Assembly: GCA_964555935.1 (NCBI GenBank)
Contig: CAZKUN010000125.1
Location: forward strand, 1-25,674
Length of the DNA: 25,674 nucleotides
Reading direction: 5' to 3'
Source: CAZKUN01 sp964555935
GTDB lineage: Bacteria; Armatimonadota; Zipacnadia; Zipacnadales; VGFC01
Made by a program: the position numbers and the translations under genes
Notes under the pieces: model-generated
What the model was told of the DNA's origin: nothing
The model's database searches: none
The model's input: only the letters and a program-made list of their open reading frames with translations
Shown here: in pieces, positions 8,061 through 15,859 of the stretch
Layout: the number at the start of each line of letters is the position of its first letter
Numbering within the stretch: the first letter of the stretch is position 1

Positions 8061-8313
8061 CTCGTCGCCTCCTTGCGTCGCCGCGCGCTATTGCTCCGCA
8101 ATCCGTTCTCCCGCCGCGGGTCCATGACCTCCGGGATCGCAACGCGCAGCTATCGGGCCTCGCAGCCGGATGTGCAGGTTTCGGGCGTCTGGAGCGTGAA
8201 GCATCGCGAATAGCGGTTGACCGTCCGGCCAACGCCGAGGCGCCAGCTCCACAGGGGGAATCCCCGCCAACAGGGCCCAGCCAATGAGACTCGACCTGAG
8301 AGGACCCAAGCCG
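8061..8313. promoter_or_regulatory. Divergent intergenic region, sulfatase-like gene / TIM-barrel gene
   Basis: The sulfatase-like gene (minus) and the TIM-barrel gene (plus) diverge here, so promoters for both should lie in this ~250-nt stretch. I see a strong ribosome binding site at 8068-8074 for the minus gene and AGAGGA near 8299-8304 for the plus gene. I see no convincing -35/-10 pair and no operator-like inverted repeat. Confidence 0.4.
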
Positions 8314-9789
8314 ATGCCAATTGCAGATGGCGCCCAATCCTGGATGTGTGGTGCCTGGATCACCATCGCGCTGTCGCTACTGTCGCTGGCTGCCACGCCG
8401 TCGGCAGCCGACGACGATGGTGCGGATCGGATCAAACCCCACGCCAACAATCCGCGCTACTGGCAGTACAAGGGCGAGCCCGTGATGCTGTTGGGCGGCA
8501 GCCAAACCGATCACATCTTTCTGCTCGACGACCTTGAACCACACCTGGACGAGATCCAGGCGGTCGGCGCCAACTACGTCCGCTGCACGATGAGTCAGCG
8601 CGAGGGGCAGGCCCTCAAGCCGCACAAGCTGCTGCCGGACGGGCAGTTCGACTTGGACCAGTGGAACGACGAGTATTGGCAGCGCTTCCAGGACATGCTG
8701 GCGTGGACTTCCGAGCGCGAGATCATCGTGCAGATCGAGGTTTGGGATCGCTTCGACTATGCGACGCAGAACTGGGAGACCAGTCCGTGGAATCCCAAGA
8801 ACAACACCAACTATTCCTACGACGAATCGGGTTTCGCAACCGACTACGCCAACACGCAACTCTACAATGACGAACACCCCTTCTTCCACACCATTGACGG
8901 CACGGAGCATTACCTCAGCCGCTATGACTTGATCCGGAGATACCAAGAGGCATTCGTCGCCAAGATGCTGTCGTACAGCTTGCCTTACGGTCACGTCCTC
9001 TACTGCATGAACAACGAAACATCGTCCGAGGCGGGCTGGGGACAGTATTGGATTCAGTTAATCCAGGCCAAAGCCGCGGAGGAAGGCGTGACGGTCTGCA
9101 CGACCGACATGTTCGACGACGCGTTCGAGGCCGAGAACGCAGAGCATACTCGGCTCATCTTCGCCGACCCCGAGCACTACATGTTTGCCGATATCTCGCA
9201 GGTCAACAGCCGGAACTTCGATGAGACGCACTGGGATAGGCTGCAGTGGCTCCTGCAACACGTCAGCGCGCATCCGCGCCCCAGCAACCACACGAAGATC
9301 TACGGGAGCGGGTACTACACCTTCGGGACGGGCGGGCCTGAGGATGGCGTTGAGCGATTCTGGCGAGACATCCTCGGCGGCTCTGCCGGCGCCCGGTTCC
9401 ACCGTCCGGACGCCGGCAACGGGCTCAATGACTTCGCCAAGGGGAGCATCAAGGCAGCGCGGATTCTCGAGGGTCTGATCAAGTTCTGGGACATCACGCC
9501 GCGGATGGATTTGCTTTCGGATCGCGAGAGCAACGAAGCCTATCTGGCGGCGGAGCCCGGTGAGAGCTACGCGCTCTACTTCACGGATGGCGGGTCCGTT
9601 GGGCTGGATCTGTCCGACGCGCCGGGCACCTTCGGTGTCACGTGGATCAGCGTTTCGATGGGCACAGTCACTGAGTCGTCGGCCGCTGGGGGCTATCGCT
9701 TGATGGACAAGACCATCCAGGGAGGCGGCGTTGTGACGCTCTCCGCGCCGTATCAGGGCGGCTGGGTTGCGGCGCTCGTGAAGCAGTAG
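8314..9789 (+). CDS. Exported TIM-barrel glycoside hydrolase-like protein, family unassigned
   Basis: The 491-residue protein has a hydrophobic export signal (WITIALSLLSLAA, probable cleavage after PSA). A region typical of cellulase-like TIM barrels follows: KPHANNPRYWQYKGEPVMLLGG, LDEIQAVGANYVRCTMS, and IIVQIEVWDRFDY. E235 in YCMNNETSSE sits where clan GH-A enzymes carry the acid/base after an Asn, so it is a candidate catalytic residue. The late IYGSGYYTFGTGG block and a short C-terminal beta region (YALYFTDGGSVGLDLS) resemble DUF4038/apiosidase-like proteins, but I cannot assign a CAZy family. GAGAGGA at 8298-8304 favours this ATG. An in-frame ATG at 8284 would add ten residues without a ribosome binding site. 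The gene converges with the GH51-like gene, with 65 nt between stops and no obvious hairpin. Confidence 0.75.
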   Translation: MPIADGAQSWMCGAWITIALSLLSLAATPSAADDDGADRIKPHANNPRYWQYKGEPVMLLGGSQTDHIFLLDDLEPHLDEIQAVGANYVRCTMSQREGQALKPHKLLPDGQFDLDQWNDEYWQRFQDMLAWTSEREIIVQIEVWDRFDYATQNWETSPWNPKNNTNYSYDESGFATDYANTQLYNDEHPFFHTIDGTEHYLSRYDLIRRYQEAFVAKMLSYSLPYGHVLYCMNNETSSEAGWGQYWIQLIQAKAAEEGVTVCTTDMFDDAFEAENAEHTRLIFADPEHYMFADISQVNSRNFDETHWDRLQWLLQHVSAHPRPSNHTKIYGSGYYTFGTGGPEDGVERFWRDILGGSAGARFHRPDAGNGLNDFAKGSIKAARILEGLIKFWDITPRMDLLSDRESNEAYLAAEPGESYALYFTDGGSVGLDLSDAPGTFGVTWISVSMGTVTESSAAGGYRLMDKTIQGGGVVTLSAPYQGGWVAALVKQ

Positions 9790-9854
9790 ACCCACCCGAG
9801 AACCCCAGGTGACTCATGCATCGGCCGTGCCCGCATTGACCCGCTACTGGCGGC

Positions 9855-11573
9855 TCAGCGGCCTCGCGCGGCCCGCTGGAATCGCAGCACGGCCAGCGTG
9901 TTCGGCCGGAGGTGGTACTCCATCCTGCGGGAGCCCTGCATGGCCCGCGTCTCCGGTCCGTGGAGCGTTACCTGGTCAGGCTGCTCGATAGTGTTCTCCG
10001 CGAGGTAGCTGTCGGCCCCGACCTCGTAGATCTCGACCGCCGGCCGAAGCTTCCAGGCACGGACGTCGATCCCGACCTCGACCGATTCGTGTGCATCCTT
10101 GTTCAGGAGCGCGAGGTAAAGCCCGTCGCCGGTGCGTGACGCGCAGTGGGTGACCCGCTGGAAATCGTACTCCGGGTCGGTGTACAGACCATCCGCGGGG
10201 GCGGCAATGCTGTTCTCGCCCTCCAGGTGGCTCTCGACCAGGTCCTCGCCGCGCTGTTCGCTCAGCAGCTTAAACACCCAATAGATCGGCATCCGGTAAC
10301 CGTATCCCTCGTCCGTGCTCTCTCCCTTGTAGGAGATCCCTTGCGCGCGGGTGGTCTGGATGGAAAAGAGCGCCTGCGCGTCATTGCAGAAGGCGTGCCA
10401 GAACGCCGCGTGGATGTGCTCCGAGGGCACGCTCTTCTCCATCATGAACATCAGGATGTCGGCCATGAACACTCCCGACGCCATGGTGCGCATCATCGAT
10501 CCCCGGAAGCTGTCCTCATGTTCCCGGAAGATCGCGCCGGTCCAGTCGCCCGACCATTCCCCGACGATGATTCCCGGCAGCGGGTCCAGTCCTCGCTCCG
10601 CCTGGATCAGCCCGACGATTGCCTCGTAGCACTCGCGGAACTTCGTCCCCCAGCAGTAGTAGTGCTTCCACTCGTCATCCGTGCCGAGGTGCGGGTAGCT
10701 GCCGCCCCAGCCGTTGGCGGCGTAGAAATGCCAGTCGAAGTAGTCAACGCTGACGTCCAGGTTCCTCAGAAATGCCTGAGCAAACTCGCTGCTGGTGGCG
10801 AAGTTGATGTCAACCTCACCGCCGCCGAGCTTCATCTCGGACCGAGGACGCTGAATGTTGATGAGGGGGACGACGACCTTTGCGCCGGGCGACATCCTGC
10901 GAATCACCGGGACGAGGCGGTTGAGCGCTTCGGCGTACTCCCGCGCGCCCTCCGCGTTCTCCTGGAAGCCCTGCGGGTAACTGTGGACCTCATTGCCGAG
11001 TTGCCAGTAGGTGATGTTGTATGGCTCCGCGCGACCGTTCGCCGCGCGCCTGGCCGCCCAGTCAGTGCCGTCGCCGTCAACATCACCGTCGCCCACGAGG
11101 TACTCGATGTATCCCTGCACGGATTCTTGGGGTTCGCCCACGAAGTTGATCTGCATCAGGGGCTCAATGCCGAAGCGCTCGCAGAGCTGGACGAAGGTGT
11201 CGAGATCGTAGACCTCGGTGGGGTGGCGCTCGGGGTTCTGCCCGATATGGTCCTGCCAGTAGAAGTTAGCCCACGAGCCGCGATGGTCATTGCGGTTGAA
11301 GACAAACCCCCCGGGATAGCGCGCGATGCGCAAGCCCGACTCCGCGATGTCACGCGACACCTGCTCCGGATACCGGGGAGCGCGCAGCGGATTCGTCTTG
11401 GCGTCGATGCCGGCGCCGAAGATGTTCGGACTGATCCGGCCCTGAAGCCGGTTCGGACGGACCTCTACCTGAACGCGCAGCTCCTCGGCATGCGCCCAGG
11501 CGCACAGAAGCGCTCCCCAGGCAGCGAGGCTGCCTATGCTCATGATCCGGTGTCGTGTTGCGCGTCGGGTCAC
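9855..11573 (-). CDS. Exported GH51-like alpha-L-arabinofuranosidase-type protein
   Basis: The 572-residue protein has a signal peptide ending near AHA (residues 27-29) and a clan GH-A barrel typical of GH51-like enzymes: ISPNIFGAGID, GLRIARYPGGFVFN, a predicted acid/base E195 in ITYWQLGNE, and a predicted nucleophile E339 in GIIVGEWSGDW. A C-terminal beta domain follows (LYLALLNKDAHESVEVGIDV, ending NTLAVLRFQ). GH51 enzymes remove alpha-L-arabinofuranosyl groups, though related members act as endoglucanases, so the substrate is uncertain. A DVDGDG stretch at about 164-169 resembles a calcium loop. The start is GTG, with GAGGGAG 5 nt upstream; the ATG ten codons inside has no ribosome binding site. 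It starts 21 nt after the GRE activase gene, pointing to one operon. Confidence 0.85.
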   Translation of the reverse strand: MTRRATRHRIMSIGSLAAWGALLCAWAHAEELRVQVEVRPNRLQGRISPNIFGAGIDAKTNPLRAPRYPEQVSRDIAESGLRIARYPGGFVFNRNDHRGSWANFYWQDHIGQNPERHPTEVYDLDTFVQLCERFGIEPLMQINFVGEPQESVQGYIEYLVGDGDVDGDGTDWAARRAANGRAEPYNITYWQLGNEVHSYPQGFQENAEGAREYAEALNRLVPVIRRMSPGAKVVVPLINIQRPRSEMKLGGGEVDINFATSSEFAQAFLRNLDVSVDYFDWHFYAANGWGGSYPHLGTDDEWKHYYCWGTKFRECYEAIVGLIQAERGLDPLPGIIVGEWSGDWTGAIFREHEDSFRGSMMRTMASGVFMADILMFMMEKSVPSEHIHAAFWHAFCNDAQALFSIQTTRAQGISYKGESTDEGYGYRMPIYWVFKLLSEQRGEDLVESHLEGENSIAAPADGLYTDPEYDFQRVTHCASRTGDGLYLALLNKDAHESVEVGIDVRAWKLRPAVEIYEVGADSYLAENTIEQPDQVTLHGPETRAMQGSRRMEYHLRPNTLAVLRFQRAARGR

Positions 11574-11594
11574 TGTCGCTCCCTCGCGTACGCG

Positions 11595-12488
11595 TCACGC
11601 CACGGCGGCGAGACCACATTCCCGCAGGATGGCGGCCGCGCCGGCCACCGTGGCGGCGTCCGGAGGCGCAGCATCCGGCATGGTGTCCGGCCGCCCGACC
11701 GTCTCGTACTTCGATCTCGCCAGATGGTACGGCAGCAATCGCACCCTCACGATGTTCGCCAGTCCGCTCAGCAGCTTCCCCATGGCGGACATGCTCTGCT
11801 CGTCGGCGTTGAAACCGGGGATCATCGGGATGCGGATCTCGATCGACACGCCGCGCTCCGATAGGCGTCTGAGGTTGTCGATGATTCCGCGATTGGACCC
11901 GCCGGTGTGCTCACGATGCAGCCCGTCGTCGGCGTGCTTCACATCGTACAGAAACATGTCGGTGTAGGGCAGGACGGTTCGGATGCTCTCCCAGTCCACT
12001 GCTCCGGATGTGTCGATGGCGCAGTGGATGCCCTCGTTCCGCAAGACCTCGAAGACCTCCGCACAGAATCCGGCCTGCCAGAGCGGCTCCCCGCCGGAGA
12101 TGGTGCAGCCGCCGCCGGAAGTGGCGTAGAAGGTCCTGTCCTCGAGGACGGCGGCAGCCGCCTCCTCGGCGAGAATGGCCTCCCCGTGGTACTCCAGAGC
12201 GCCGGGCAGGCAGGCCTCGGCGCATTTCCCGCAGGCTGCGCACAGCTCGCGGTTGAGATGATGGCCGCCGTCACCAAGGACATGCGCGCCGCTCGGACAG
12301 ACCTCCGCGCACCTCCCGCAGGCGATGCATTTCCTCTTCGAGAAGCCGATCTCGGGGTCGGGCGAGACGCTCTCCGGGTTGTGGCACCAGCGGCACTGCA
12401 GAGGGCAGCCCTTCAGGAAGATCGTCGTCCTGATCCCGGGGCCGTCGTGGACGCACATGCGCTCTATCTCCAGCACCCGCCCCACCAT
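11595..12488 (-). CDS. Glycyl radical enzyme activating enzyme (radical SAM, two extra 4Fe-4S sites)
   Basis: This 297-residue protein should use S-adenosylmethionine and a 4Fe-4S cluster to abstract a hydrogen from the glycine of the neighbouring GRE. The radical SAM motif CxxxCxxC is C28, C32 and C35 in GCPLQCRWC. A ferredoxin-like insert has two CxxCxxCxxxC sets: C54/C57/C60/C64 and C83/C86/C89/C93. This insert is typical of activases for dehydratase- or decarboxylase-type GREs and absent from the pyruvate formate-lyase activase. The GGCTISGGEPL segment is the usual SAM-binding GGE motif. The ATG overlaps the GRE stop (TGATG), with GGAGGT 6 nt upstream, so translation is probably coupled. 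An open frame extends further upstream but lies within the GRE gene. Confidence 0.95.
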   Translation of the reverse strand: MVGRVLEIERMCVHDGPGIRTTIFLKGCPLQCRWCHNPESVSPDPEIGFSKRKCIACGRCAEVCPSGAHVLGDGGHHLNRELCAACGKCAEACLPGALEYHGEAILAEEAAAAVLEDRTFYATSGGGCTISGGEPLWQAGFCAEVFEVLRNEGIHCAIDTSGAVDWESIRTVLPYTDMFLYDVKHADDGLHREHTGGSNRGIIDNLRRLSERGVSIEIRIPMIPGFNADEQSMSAMGKLLSGLANIVRVRLLPYHLARSKYETVGRPDTMPDAAPPDAATVAGAAAILRECGLAAVA

Positions 12489-14533
12489 CAGGCGACCTCC
12501 GCTTTGGTGATGAAGATCTCCTGCTCCGCCGGGGCGAGGTCGATGAACCGCACGTTCCACCCACACACCCTCACCTGCAGGTTGGCGTATTTCTCGGGGC
12601 TGCGCTGGGCATCTCGCAGCAGCTCGGCATCGAAGATATTGAACTGGATGGCCATGCCGCCTTGCGCGAAATGGCTCTGTATGATCGAGCAGATCGTCTG
12701 GATGCCGTCGAGGCCATCCACGACGCTTGGATGCAGCATGATGTCCAGCACCGTTCCGTTGGGGAACCCGGAGAGATCGATCCTCGTGACCGAGTTGATG
12801 AGCGAGGTGACGCCCTTCTTGTCCATGCCGATCGTTGCGCCCGTGTTCATGGTCAGGGGCTCCCCGGACAGACGCCCATCGGGCAGCGCCCCGGTCTGCT
12901 CTCCGTATGACTTCGCCGTGTCGAGGATCGCGTAGAGAGCCGCCTGGAAGACGCCGCCGCGGGCGTTCGGTTCGTGGTTGATTCGCCTCGCGAGGAAGTC
13001 AGTGATCTCGATGGCTATTGAGTCCACCCCATCGTCGTTGTTGCCCCATTTTGGTGCGCCATGTTGGGCTGTCAGGCGCAGGTCCTCGTAACCTCTCCAG
13101 TTGGCTGCCAGAGCGCCTCTGAGTTCGGCGAGGGTGCACTGACTCTCCTCATAAACAAGCTGCCTGATAGCCGCCAGCGAGTCCGTCGCATTCGCGAGGC
13201 CGAGGCACAGGCATCCGCTCGTGTTGTGCGTGGCTCCGGCCTGGGAGACGTCGAGGCCTCGTTCGATGCATGAGTCCATCGTGCCCGAAATTAGCGGCGC
13301 TGGGCCCACCTCCGGCCACAGACGTTCCTCCCTGCGCACCTTCTCGGTGGCGAGGGCGATCTGCGAGTCAATAACCCCGAGATAGGCGGCCATCAGTTCC
13401 TCGAAGGAGGCATGGTCGCCCGACGCGAGGACCAGCTCAACCGCCTTGGCAAGGTTGACCGCGCTTGCCCCGGAGCAGTTCAGCTCCTTGCCCATGACGG
13501 CCGGCTCATAGCAGCCGATGAGGATGTAGTCACTGGCGTCCTCGAGCGTCTTGCCGTTCCGGCGTAGCATCTCAACCTGCCCCGCGTCATTGACCATCAC
13601 GATGCCGGTGCAGCCGGCTTGGATGCACCCGACCACTTGCTCGAAGAAGTCCCGTGGCGTGCGCTCCGCGAGCCGGACGTGGAGCTTGGGGTCAACGATC
13701 TGCATCTCGCGGTAGACCTCGAAGGCGAGATAAGACAGCTCGTTGACATCGGGTCCGAACAGGAACGGCTTGCCGTACAGCTTCCCTTGGGTCTTCGCGA
13801 AGAACTTCACCCAGAAGTACTTGAGCAGCTCCTTGGCCTGCTCGCGGTTGAGGCGTCCCGCTCTCAGGTCGTTGGCGTAGAAATCATGGTAGAGCTGGTC
13901 GAACCTGCCCATCGACCGAACAGAGTAGCCGTCCTCCATCTCCTGAAGTTCGTGGTAGAGGTAGGCCAATTGCAGCGCCTCGTGGAGGCTCTCCGGCGGG
14001 CGCTCTGCGAGGGGTGCGATGGCCGTGTTCGGCAGCTCTCGCGCAAATCGCCCGGCCAGCGTGATGGCGGCGTCGTACACGAGGGCCACAGCCTCATAGA
14101 AGATGCCCGACCGGGCTGCGGCGCGGTCACGCAGACCGGTGAATCCGTACCTGAGCAGATTCCGCCAGTCCGGACAGAGGTGACCGAGGTCCAGTTGTGC
14201 CCGCCATGCGCCCGGAACGGCCGGCGGATCGTCTGCGAACTCTCGCGACTCCTCCTCCCGCCGCCACTCCTCGCGCAATCCGACCAGGAGACCGTGGTGC
14301 TCCAGCTTGTCGGCGAAGTGGTCGTCGGGCTCGACCGCGATGCGCGCCTTGGCGCAGAGCAGGTGGAAGAGCCACGCCCGGGTCATGATCCGGGGCTCGT
14401 CGGGGTGGTCGGCGCGATGCCGATCAAGCTCCTCCACAAGCTCATCCTTGGACAGCCCGGAGGCGGGATCGAACTTGACGTCCGCGTATTGCCTCTCCAA
14501 CCGATTGCGGACCTCATCAAATGGCCGGGGCAT
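12488..14533 (-). CDS. Glycyl radical enzyme (pyruvate formate-lyase/dehydratase superfamily), substrate unknown
   Basis: The 681-residue protein has both GRE signatures. The radical loop is VRVCGWNVRF with the radical glycine at G658, 23 residues from the end. The active-site loop is ILIGCYEPAVMG with thiyl C341 and likely general base E343. The C-x-E arrangement matches lyase, dehydratase and decarboxylase GREs rather than pyruvate formate-lyase, which has two adjacent cysteines. Two features are unusual: Trp replaces the common Tyr or Phe after the radical Gly, and Tyr lies between C341 and E343. It is shorter than the ~760-850 residues of most GREs. The start is the ATG preceded by GGAGAGG (14538-14544); an open frame extends to 14776 but its sequence is low-complexity and unlike a GRE. 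The gene is followed by its activase with overlapping stop and start. Oxygen destroys the glycyl radical, so activity should be anaerobic. Confidence 0.92.
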   Translation of the reverse strand: MPRPFDEVRNRLERQYADVKFDPASGLSKDELVEELDRHRADHPDEPRIMTRAWLFHLLCAKARIAVEPDDHFADKLEHHGLLVGLREEWRREEESREFADDPPAVPGAWRAQLDLGHLCPDWRNLLRYGFTGLRDRAAARSGIFYEAVALVYDAAITLAGRFARELPNTAIAPLAERPPESLHEALQLAYLYHELQEMEDGYSVRSMGRFDQLYHDFYANDLRAGRLNREQAKELLKYFWVKFFAKTQGKLYGKPFLFGPDVNELSYLAFEVYREMQIVDPKLHVRLAERTPRDFFEQVVGCIQAGCTGIVMVNDAGQVEMLRRNGKTLEDASDYILIGCYEPAVMGKELNCSGASAVNLAKAVELVLASGDHASFEELMAAYLGVIDSQIALATEKVRREERLWPEVGPAPLISGTMDSCIERGLDVSQAGATHNTSGCLCLGLANATDSLAAIRQLVYEESQCTLAELRGALAANWRGYEDLRLTAQHGAPKWGNNDDGVDSIAIEITDFLARRINHEPNARGGVFQAALYAILDTAKSYGEQTGALPDGRLSGEPLTMNTGATIGMDKKGVTSLINSVTRIDLSGFPNGTVLDIMLHPSVVDGLDGIQTICSIIQSHFAQGGMAIQFNIFDAELLRDAQRSPEKYANLQVRVCGWNVRFIDLAPAEQEIFITKAEVA

Positions 14534-14764
14534 GGTGCCTCTCCGCGATGTCGCTGATTCTCCTGCCGATCTCTGCCGGGCTCCCATGGAAGCCGACGGA
14601 AACCTCGGCGAAGTCTTCGGTGTGGGTGACGCTGTGGCCTCCCGACATTCGCGCGACCGGAGAGGGAGCCGCCGCCCACTGGCGAAGTATACAGCGTCTG
14701 CCCAGAGACTCGCATGGATGCACTCCCGTTGCCAGGCACCCGCAACTGCCCGACGCGAAGACCG
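14534..14764. promoter_or_regulatory. Divergent promoter region, GRE operon / unknown exported protein
   Basis: The GRE operon (minus) and the 14765 gene (plus) diverge here. AGTATACA at 14686-14693 reads TATACT on the minus strand, a 5/6 match to a -10 box, but no good -35 element lies at the proper distance. The call is therefore tentative. No clear palindromic operator is visible. Confidence 0.3.
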
Positions 14765-15847
14765 ATGAGGCCGCATCCCGGACTGCCCTGGTTGCTGGCG
14801 CTGCCATTTGGTTTGGCGTGCTTCCTGCCGCGTACACTCACGTCAGCCCAGCCAGGCGTCTCGTTTGAGTCCGGCGATCTGGTGGTCCGCACCAAGGGGA
14901 GTCTGTTGCTGTACCGAGGTGGCGAGCAGATCGCCTCCTGGGGCGAATCGTGGGTCATCGGCACCGACGCTCAGCCGAGCGTCTATGCTGCGTCAGCGGA
15001 CGGCGAGGCGCTTGTCCTCCGGCGGTATACCTCGACGGCCGACCACACCGAGTTCCGCTCCGAGGCGCTCGGCGCCGGCTTGACAGTGTCGAAGGTCCTG
15101 CACTGGCGCGGCAAAGCCCACATCGTCTACACCATCGATCATGAAGAGAATGCCGCCGGGCCCTGGGAGGAAGGCGACGAAGGCCGCGTGAGCGGGCGGT
15201 GGGTCTGCGTGATCCCCTTCGACCCGGCTGCCGGCGAGTTCTTGCGCCCCATTCCCCTGAGAGACGAATTCGAGCGGGCCGAGATCATCATGAGACCCAA
15301 GGAACTCACCGATGGCAGCCCGATCCCAGTGGGCGCTCGCGATGCCGTGCTCGAGGGCGGCCTGTTCGACGCTGCCATCACGCCCCGTGGCGAGTTGTGG
15401 CTCAGCACTCAGGGCAAGCTGACCTCATACATGCTTGGCGGGTTGCCCGAGGGCCTGCTCAAGCTCCTGGATCCCGATAACATCGAGGGCTTCGGCCAGC
15501 GCGTGGGCAAGATCGATTGGTGGATCAGCCGGCACGGCAACGGCACGGGAGTAGCGGCGCTGTCTGACACTCGACTCATCGTCGTCAATGGCAACGCGCC
15601 TGGGGGGCTCACCATCGTCAACACGGTCGACCCGCCCGCGTCCCGACCGCTGTGCCAGGCCGTCTTCCCCGAGGACAAGCCGGCGTGGGGTCTGCGACCG
15701 GTTCTCGATCTCGGCGACGAGATACTCGTCGCGCACAGCCACCCAGACGTCGATAAGATATTCCGCGTCAGTCGCGCCACCGGTGAAGTCCTCGGCACCG
15801 TCGTTGAGGGAATCGGGATACGCGACATGGCGCTGATTGGCGAATAG
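14765..15847 (+). CDS. Exported protein of unknown function
   Basis: I do not recognise the family. The 360-residue protein starts with a plausible signal peptide (MRPHPGLPWLLALPFGLACF, cleavage near TSA). The rest is rich in predicted beta-strands, e.g. LVVRTKGSLLLYRGG, WVCVIPFDPA, ELWLSTQGKLTSYML, TRLIVVNGNAPGGLTIVNTV and DEILVAHSHPDVDKIFRVS. The alternating strand pattern could be a beta-propeller, but no repeated WD or NHL signature is obvious. An in-frame ATG at 14714 would put a charged 17-residue segment before the signal sequence, so the inner ATG is chosen; ribosome binding sites are weak for both. The beta-helix gene starts 12 nt after the stop, so the two are probably co-transcribed and may act on the same glycan. 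Confidence 0.7.
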   Translation: MRPHPGLPWLLALPFGLACFLPRTLTSAQPGVSFESGDLVVRTKGSLLLYRGGEQIASWGESWVIGTDAQPSVYAASADGEALVLRRYTSTADHTEFRSEALGAGLTVSKVLHWRGKAHIVYTIDHEENAAGPWEEGDEGRVSGRWVCVIPFDPAAGEFLRPIPLRDEFERAEIIMRPKELTDGSPIPVGARDAVLEGGLFDAAITPRGELWLSTQGKLTSYMLGGLPEGLLKLLDPDNIEGFGQRVGKIDWWISRHGNGTGVAALSDTRLIVVNGNAPGGLTIVNTVDPPASRPLCQAVFPEDKPAWGLRPVLDLGDEILVAHSHPDVDKIFRVSRATGEVLGTVVEGIGIRDMALIGE

Positions 15848-15859
15848 GAGAGCACGCCC

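Noticed and set aside
9790..9854. Possible terminator between the convergent TIM-barrel and GH51-like genes
   Set aside because: Only a weak, interrupted pairing is visible (ATGC...GCAT around a CGGCCG core), unlike the clean hairpins at the other convergent junctions.
10146..11864. A 572-codon open frame on the plus strand opposite the GH51-like gene and activase
   Set aside because: It is the antisense of two genes with clear family motifs, crosses their boundary, and its translation is Arg/Val/Asp/His-rich without recognisable motifs. Long antisense frames are expected at this GC content.
12489..12566. Extended N-terminus of the GRE activase
   Set aside because: The extra 26 codons overlap the end of the GRE gene and lack family similarity. 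The ATG at 12488 has GGAGGT upstream and begins just before the conserved N-terminal segment.
14687..14692. TATACT as a full promoter for the GRE operon
   Set aside because: The -10-like hexamer has no -35 partner at 16-18 nt, so I keep it only as a tentative element of the intergenic region.
14534..14776. Extended N-terminus of the GRE
   Set aside because: The 81 extra residues are Arg/Ser-rich and unlike GREs, and the inner ATG has a good ribosome binding site.
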